Shown here: positions 14,819 to 18,808 of the stretch, piece after piece | Position numbering within the stretch: position 1 is the first letter of the stretch | Layout of the letters: every line of letters starts with the position of its first letter | Assembly (NCBI GenBank): GCA_030653335.1 | Contig: JAURZP010000369.1 | Span: 1 to 18,808, forward strand | Length of the DNA stretch: 18,808 bases | Direction of reading: 5' to 3' | Source: Methanoregula sp. | GTDB lineage: Archaea > Halobacteriota > Methanomicrobia > Methanomicrobiales > Methanospirillaceae | Notes under the pieces: model-generated | The model's database searches: none | What the model was told of the DNA's origin: nothing | Seen by the model: the letters and a program-made list of their open reading frames with translations, nothing else | Translations under genes and position numbers: made by a program

Positions 14819-15820
14819 TTAGAACCACGTCTTCTGGGGATTTTTTAAGTGCCGTTGTGCCGCAGGAGTTGTCTGCCTGCCCTGCGGGGTTCTCTTTAAA
14901 TAACCGATCTGGATAAGGTAGGGTTCGTACACCTCTTCGATCGTCCGCGTCTCTTCTCCTACCGATATCGCAATGGTCTTTGCCCCGACCGGTCCTCCCC
15001 CGAAATCCTCAGCAATGACCGAGAGGATACGCCGGTCGAGTTCGTCCAGACCGAGCTCGTCGATCTGCATTAAGGAAAGTGCGTCCTTTGCAATCTCTGC
15101 AGTGATCGTTCCATCTCCCTTTACTACTGCAAAGTCCCGCACCCTGCGCAAGAGACGGTTTCCAATCCGGGGGGTGCCCCTGCTCCGCTGGGCAATCGCT
15201 TCAGCACCATCGGGTGTGATGGGAATTTTTAAGATGCCGGCGCTCCGGGTGACGATCTCGACAAGTTCTGCGGGGGAATACAGGTTTAGGCGGGTGATAA
15301 TTCCGAACCGGTCCCGAAACGGCGAACTTAACAGGCCCTGCCTTGTGGTTGCGCCGATCAGTGTGAAGTGTTCGAGCGTGAGTTTGATCGAGCGGGCGCT
15401 CGGACCTTCACCGATCATCACATCGATGAAAAAATCTTCCATCGCCGGGTAGAGTATCTCTTCAACAACCGGGTTCATGCGATGAATCTCATCGATAAAG
15501 AGTACATCTCCTTTCTTTAACGGAGTGACCAGTGCGGCAATATCTCCGGGCTTTTCGAGCACCGGGCCTGTCGTTGTCCTGATGGTTGCGCCCATCTCGT
15601 GCGCAATGATATAGGCAAGGGTGGTCTTTCCCAGTCCCGGTGGTCCTGAGAACAGGATATGATCGAGCGGTTCATCCCTGATCTTGGCCGCTTCGATTGC
15701 GATCTTCAGCATCGCTTTTACCTGGTCCTGTCCTATGAACGCATCGAGAGAGGCCGGGCGCAGCGTGAGCTCCTCGCCATCATCTGCCAGGGGTTCTGAG
15801 GAAATGATCCGCTCGGTCAT
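14819..15820 (-). CDS. ruvB: Holliday-junction branch-migration ATPase RuvB
   Basis: 333 residues, full length for the family. Walker A is GPPGLGKT (59-66) and Walker B LFIDEIH (107-113). The Arg-containing RDRFG motif lies near 168-172, and sensor 2 RGTPRIGNRLLRRVRDF near 215. The C-terminal winged helix (GGGPVGAKTIAISVGEE ... EPYLIQIGYLKRTPQGR) completes the protein. The RuvB hexamer is the motor that pumps DNA through a RuvA-bound Holliday junction. It lies 7 nt after ruvA and is the last gene of the ruvCAB operon. It is a bacterial-type repair factor, not the standard archaeal machinery, so lateral acquisition by an ancestor is likely. Its composition does not look foreign next to its neighbours. 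Confidence 0.97.
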   Translation of the reverse strand: MTERIISSEPLADDGEELTLRPASLDAFIGQDQVKAMLKIAIEAAKIRDEPLDHILFSGPPGLGKTTLAYIIAHEMGATIRTTTGPVLEKPGDIAALVTPLKKGDVLFIDEIHRMNPVVEEILYPAMEDFFIDVMIGEGPSARSIKLTLEHFTLIGATTRQGLLSSPFRDRFGIITRLNLYSPAELVEIVTRSAGILKIPITPDGAEAIAQRSRGTPRIGNRLLRRVRDFAVVKGDGTITAEIAKDALSLMQIDELGLDELDRRILSVIAEDFGGGPVGAKTIAISVGEETRTIEEVYEPYLIQIGYLKRTPQGRQTTPAAQRHLKNPQKTWF

Positions 15821-15827
15821 GGTTGTA

Positions 15828-16424
15828 TCAGTGCTCTTTGAGTTTTACCAGCGCAGCTTTTATCAGCATCTGGACTGTGGGCTCGTTTAATCCTGCAGCG
15901 GCAGATTTTACCGCATCATACGAGGCTTTCTCGGCAAACCCGAGCGATATAAGCGCACTTGCCGCATCGTTGATCGTATGATCGCCTCTTCCGGCTCCCT
16001 CCGGTGGCATGGAATCGCGCACTTTCTTCATCTTGTCCTTGAGTTCAAGTATGAGTCGCTTTGCGCTCTTGCTCCCGATTCCCGATATCCGGGTCAGGGT
16101 TTTTTCATCTTCGGAGAGGATCGCCATGGCAAAGTCCCCGATTGTGATCTGGGAGAGGATGTTGAGGGCCGTTTGTGGACCGATCCCAGAAACCCCGATG
16201 AGGATGGAAAATATTTCCCGCTCGCTTCCGTGGAGAAAACCATACAGGGTGATCGCATCTTCCCGCACCGACATGTGGGTGAAGAGTTTTACCTTACCTG
16301 TTCTGCCCGCAATCTCCTGCACCGAGGGCTGGGGAACAAACACGCGGTACCCGATGCCATTGACGTCCAGTACCACCCACCGGTCCCCCGTCTGGACCGG
16401 TTCACCATACAGATATGCAATCAT
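15828..16424 (-). CDS. ruvA: Holliday-junction-binding protein RuvA
   Basis: 198 residues from ATG 16424, giving the family-typical start MIAYLYGEPV. An upstream in-frame ATG at 16454 would add ten residues and overlap ruvC, and is not favoured. The N-terminal OB domain covers about 1-63. Two helix-hairpin-helix motifs follow (VSGIGPQTALNILSQ near 72-86 and ISGIGSKSAKRLILELKDKM near 107-126). The small C-terminal three-helix domain that contacts RuvB is present (ALISLGFAEKASYDAVK...). The tetramer holds the four-way junction in an open square form and recruits RuvB. It begins 5 nt after the ruvC stop. Confidence 0.96.
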   Translation of the reverse strand: MIAYLYGEPVQTGDRWVVLDVNGIGYRVFVPQPSVQEIAGRTGKVKLFTHMSVREDAITLYGFLHGSEREIFSILIGVSGIGPQTALNILSQITIGDFAMAILSEDEKTLTRISGIGSKSAKRLILELKDKMKKVRDSMPPEGAGRGDHTINDAASALISLGFAEKASYDAVKSAAAGLNEPTVQMLIKAALVKLKEH

Positions 16425-16429
16425 TTGTA

Positions 16430-16900
16430 CTATCTCATGATGTGGATATGACATAAGGCAATCGAAAGACCATCTGCTGCATCGTCCGGCTTTGGCACTT
16501 CATCAAGTTGAAGCAGGCGCTTGATCATATCCTGCATCTGCTCTTTATCCGCTCGTCCGGATCCGGTGATTGCCTGTTTGATCTGGTTTGGGGTATACTC
16601 TTCAACCGGAATCTGGTGCTGCTCTGCGGCAAGAAGTATCACTCCACGCACCTCGCTCACGCTCATTGCAGAAGTGACATTTTTTGTGAAAAAAAGTTTT
16701 TCTATCGCCAGAAAATCCGGCGGATACCGCTTAAAAAGTGCCGTAATCTCTGTATATATCGTGAGCAGCCGCTCTGCCTGTTGCCTGCCCGCCCGTGTCT
16801 GGATGCACCCATAGCAGAGCGGTGCTGCCACTCCTTTGTCCACCTGTATCACGCCATATCCGAGCCGTGCAACACCGGGATCAATTCCTATGACAATCAT
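16430..16900 (-). CDS. ruvC: Holliday-junction resolvase RuvC
   Basis: 156 residues, RNase H-like fold. The four acidic catalytic residues are in place: D7 (IGIDPG), E67 (LAIEKLFF), and D140 and D143 (PDDAADGLSIAL). The basic loop and the FFTKN motif near 71-75 match the family. RuvC cuts the junction symmetrically in magnesium and completes the RuvAB complex. It is first in the ruvC-ruvA-ruvB operon. The archaeal counterpart normally used for this step is Hjc, which is not in this window, so redundancy with Hjc cannot be judged here. No Shine-Dalgarno is seen before the ATG; the box A spacing suggests a leaderless transcript. Confidence 0.96.
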   Translation of the reverse strand: MIVIGIDPGVARLGYGVIQVDKGVAAPLCYGCIQTRAGRQQAERLLTIYTEITALFKRYPPDFLAIEKLFFTKNVTSAMSVSEVRGVILLAAEQHQIPVEEYTPNQIKQAITGSGRADKEQMQDMIKRLLQLDEVPKPDDAADGLSIALCHIHIMR

Positions 16901-16924
16901 GACAGATACCGATTCGCACGGATT

Positions 16925-16932
16925 TTTTTAAA
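16925..16932 (-). promoter_or_regulatory. Box A of the ruvCAB operon, leaderless spacing
   Basis: TTTAAAAA on the minus strand occupies positions -32 to -25 relative to the ruvC ATG. That is the box A position expected if transcription starts at the ATG itself. The absence of a Shine-Dalgarno site agrees with this. Confidence 0.6.
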
Positions 16933-16975
16933 TTGATTTTCATCATCCATAATACAATCATACATGGCTGGCAGC

Positions 16976-18079
16976 TCACTGCTTTGCCGTTGCTTCGGTC
17001 AGCATTTCCACATTATTCCGGGTAAAAAACCCGTCAAAATTCCCGTAGCGGTGAATATATTCGTTCACGATCAGCGTGTGCTTTGAGGGATCTGAGAAGA
17101 TCTGTTTGAGTCCGTCTGCTTCTGAACCTACAAGTTCGAGCAGGAACTCCATGCCTTCTTTTTTGAGCTGGGTAACCGTCTCTTCGATCCACTCTGTCTG
17201 GAACGCCATGTGGTGCACCCGTGTCCCGTAATTCCGGATGAACTTCTCGGTCGGCCCGGATGCCTCGTCACTGGTATATGGGGTGATTCCGGAAGTAAAG
17301 ACCATGGCAAAGTCCTCTTTATTGCGCCGGGCCACGCTCGTGATCGAATTCTGTGATTTGACATGCACGCCGAAATCGTAGTGATAGTTGGTTAAGGAGA
17401 GGAACTCTAAGATGGCGGCAGTACGGTCCTGCGCTTTGACTCGTGTAGCCGCATGATCCAGTTTTGAAATATTTTTTAAGTGCCTGTATGCCGGCTTGGT
17501 GATATCAGGAGAGACGGTCGTTGCCCCTGCCGGGGCATACGTCTGCATCTCGTCCTGCCACTCAATAAACCCGATTGAATTTCCGGTATAGGGAGAGGGG
17601 GCGGTCTGGATAAAGGAGAAGTAATCGGATACGATTGGTTCGGGTGTCAGGAATTGAATTCCGCGTCTTTTCTGGATGGCCACGTATTCCTTAATGTCTG
17701 TTGTGGAAAAAACGAAAGTCTCGAGTCGGGTGTTGGGAAGAGGTTGAGTAAGTCGCGCCTTATTCGTTCCGGCAAAAGGGTTAGAGCCCTCACGCGACCG
17801 GACAATCAGCGATGCCGAGCCGGGAACGGAGAGCACGTAGCTCTGCGAATCGTTATCGAAGAAGGCTTCCGTGCACGCAAGTCCGGTATACCGGAGCAGC
17901 TCATAGACCGCAGGCACGAGATGATCGGTCTCGGTAGCGATGATCACCGAATCAAGCCCTCCAACAAGCCCTTCAAGCCCGGCATCCCTGCGTTCTTCCA
18001 GAGCCGTATCGGCCTTCCAAATGAGAATATTTTCCTGTTCAGATGCAGAATCGAGCGCAGAATCCTGTGATGTGGTCAT
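16976..18079 (-). CDS. 4-hydroxyphenylpyruvate dioxygenase-like protein (two VOC domains)
   Basis: 367 residues, the size of HPPD. The first vicinal-oxygen-chelate domain lies at about 35-160 (GGLDSVIIATETDHLVPAVY...). The second, at about 205-345, carries the three expected iron ligands: H209 in KLDHAATRV, H290 in RVHHMAFQT and E340 in LIVNEYIHRYG. The C-terminal FDGFFTRNNVEMLTEA corresponds to the helix that closes the HPPD active site. HPPD converts 4-hydroxyphenylpyruvate and O2 to homogentisate in tyrosine breakdown; the related hydroxymandelate synthase uses the same substrate. O2 use would be odd in a methanogen, so another substrate or an O2-defence role is possible. No other tyrosine-pathway gene is nearby. 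AGGAG lies 15 nt before the ATG, a loose spacing. It is divergent from the membrane protein at 18250. Confidence 0.83.
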   Translation of the reverse strand: MTTSQDSALDSASEQENILIWKADTALEERRDAGLEGLVGGLDSVIIATETDHLVPAVYELLRYTGLACTEAFFDNDSQSYVLSVPGSASLIVRSREGSNPFAGTNKARLTQPLPNTRLETFVFSTTDIKEYVAIQKRRGIQFLTPEPIVSDYFSFIQTAPSPYTGNSIGFIEWQDEMQTYAPAGATTVSPDITKPAYRHLKNISKLDHAATRVKAQDRTAAILEFLSLTNYHYDFGVHVKSQNSITSVARRNKEDFAMVFTSGITPYTSDEASGPTEKFIRNYGTRVHHMAFQTEWIEETVTQLKKEGMEFLLELVGSEADGLKQIFSDPSKHTLIVNEYIHRYGNFDGFFTRNNVEMLTEATAKQ

Positions 18080-18170
18080 TTAAGTCCGTCAACACTCCTG
18101 TGTATAGATACGGTGTCCGGGTCATAAAAATTGTTAAGTGTGAAAAAGCAAAGGGAATGATTAAAAATCC

Positions 18171-18187
18171 GTAGATCCCGGATCTAC
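18171..18187. promoter_or_regulatory. Near-perfect 17-bp palindrome, candidate operator
   Basis: GTAGATCC-C-GGATCTAC: 8-bp perfect arms around one central base. It lies in the divergent promoter region between the dioxygenase-like gene and the membrane protein gene, 25 bp upstream of the TATA box at 18213. The symmetry suits a dimeric regulator controlling one or both genes. Confidence 0.5.
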
Positions 18188-18212
18188 CGTGTTCGCAAGA
18201 CAATAAACACTA

Positions 18213-18220
18213 TTTATATA
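18213..18220 (+). promoter_or_regulatory. Box A (TATA) of the membrane protein gene
   Basis: TTTATATA, a full match to the archaeal box A consensus, lies 30-37 bp upstream of the ATG at 18250. Transcription would start near the AGGAG (18240-18244), leaving only a very short leader. Confidence 0.7.
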
Positions 18221-18249
18221 GGCATACAATATGGAATACAGGAGAATGT

Positions 18250-18808
18250 ATGAAAAACGTTCATGAACCAACGTATTCCTTCGTCATCCTTACCCTCGTC
18301 CTTATCGTGGTCAACACGATCCTCGCATGGCTCTGCCAGTTTGCCCTGCCCGGTGGCATTGGTGGGATATCAACACTCTATTTTGCTGTAGCGTTTATGC
18401 TCCTCTTCACACTCTGGTTTGGTGCTTATGGTGCGATTGCTGCCTATGCCGGCACCCTGTTCGGTTCAGGGTTGCTCTCCACCAACCCGGCCCTTCATGG
18501 AGGGGTTGCGATCTACTGGTCGATCGCCGGTCTCCTGCAGGTGCTCATTCCGCTTTTTGCCCTGCGAACCTTTGAAGTGGATCTCAATTTAGAGAACCGC
18601 AGGGACTGGACGCTGCTGCTGCTCTTTGGGGTATTGATCAACAATGTTGTGGGTTCTGCCTGGGGTGCTTACACGCTCGCGCTTGGAAATGTCATCCAAT
18701 CCAGCGAGATCGGGAGCGTATTTTCCATCTGGCTTATCGGCAACATTATCGTAACGATCATTATCGTGCCGATCGCCCTCCGGTTCTTTACGCCAAAGGT
18801 TCGGAAAT
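18250..18808 (+). CDS. Polytopic membrane protein, 3' end cut by the window
   Basis: 186 codons are visible with no stop; the frame runs off the window. It starts at ATG 18250 with AGGAG 5 nt upstream. About five or six transmembrane helices can be read: FVILTLVLIVVNTILAWL, then LYFAVAFMLLFTLWFGAYGA, then the GAIAAYAGTLFGSGLLS region, WSIAGLLQVLIPLFALR, TLLLLFGVLINNVVGSAWGA and FSIWLIGNIIVTIIIVPIAL. A charged patch (ENRRDW) separates the last two. The style recalls MASE1-like membrane sensor modules that precede kinase, phosphatase or cyclase domains; the output domain, if any, lies outside the window. A stand-alone membrane protein is equally possible. It is divergent from the dioxygenase-like gene, with a palindrome between them. 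Confidence 0.8.
   Translation, partial: MKNVHEPTYSFVILTLVLIVVNTILAWLCQFALPGGIGGISTLYFAVAFMLLFTLWFGAYGAIAAYAGTLFGSGLLSTNPALHGGVAIYWSIAGLLQVLIPLFALRTFEVDLNLENRRDWTLLLLFGVLINNVVGSAWGAYTLALGNVIQSSEIGSVFSIWLIGNIIVTIIIVPIALRFFTPKVRK

Noticed and set aside
16425..16454. Upstream start of ruvA (ten extra residues)
   Set aside because: Known RuvA proteins begin at the MIAYLxG position; the extension overlaps ruvC and adds no conserved sequence.
1..18808. tRNA, rRNA genes, CRISPR arrays or cas genes
   Set aside because: Scanned by eye for cloverleaf ends, rRNA core motifs and short direct-repeat/spacer structures; none was seen, although a covariance-model scan was not possible.

Overview
This window most likely comes from a methanogenic archaeon, probably Methanomicrobiales and Methanoregula-like. 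That is inferred from protein families and signals, not from a marker gene. The supporting points are: TATA-like box A elements at leaderless spacing (ruvC); oligo-T terminators directly after stop codons; Shine-Dalgarno sites of the GAGGTGA type; secreted NHL-propeller proteins with Thr/Pro-rich stalks; a lipoprotein of the Beta_propel (PF09826) type; and a DUF6293/HFX_2341-like CARF-type regulator. The right part (about 11.8-18.8 kb) is GC-richer and looks like chromosomal backbone. The left part (0.2-10.9 kb) is visibly more AT-rich and mosaic, and looks like an accessory region.

Layout, left to right. A class II Fic-domain protein (minus strand) is followed by a small TPR protein. Next is an apparently intact IS21-family element (2109-4507) with istA and istB, multi-site inverted ends and a 6-bp target duplication, TTTACC. 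Two paralogous secreted six-bladed NHL-propeller proteins (4821-6161 and 9496-10890) lie in direct orientation. They share a 66-bp upstream region at identical spacing, the same Shine-Dalgarno and GTG start, and the same stop-plus-T7 ending. Between them is a four-gene cassette. It holds a CARF-like/winged-helix regulator, transcribed divergently from a two-gene unit (a probable OB-fold protein and an HhH-GPD-like protein), and an acidic-tailed TPR protein. About 950 bp without a convincing gene follows; it contains a perfect 12-bp inverted repeat and a second hairpin.

The backbone part carries a predicted lipoprotein with a Beta_propel domain (minus), a small membrane-anchored protein (plus), and a compact ruvC-ruvA-ruvB operon (minus) encoding the bacterial-type Holliday-junction system, which is unusual in Archaea. 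Next comes a 4-hydroxyphenylpyruvate-dioxygenase-like protein (minus) that keeps all three iron ligands, unexpected if the host is a strict anaerobe. The last gene is a polytopic membrane protein cut by the window edge, which is divergent from the dioxygenase gene and separated from it by a near-perfect 17-bp palindrome.

The best candidate for an undescribed system is the 6177-9315 cassette. A CARF-like sensor-regulator without a visible CRISPR locus sits beside its own promoter-embedded 9-bp direct repeats and faces two probable nucleic-acid-binding proteins. The whole cassette is bracketed by direct-repeat NHL paralogues that could recombine to excise or exchange it. Its function is hypothesis only.
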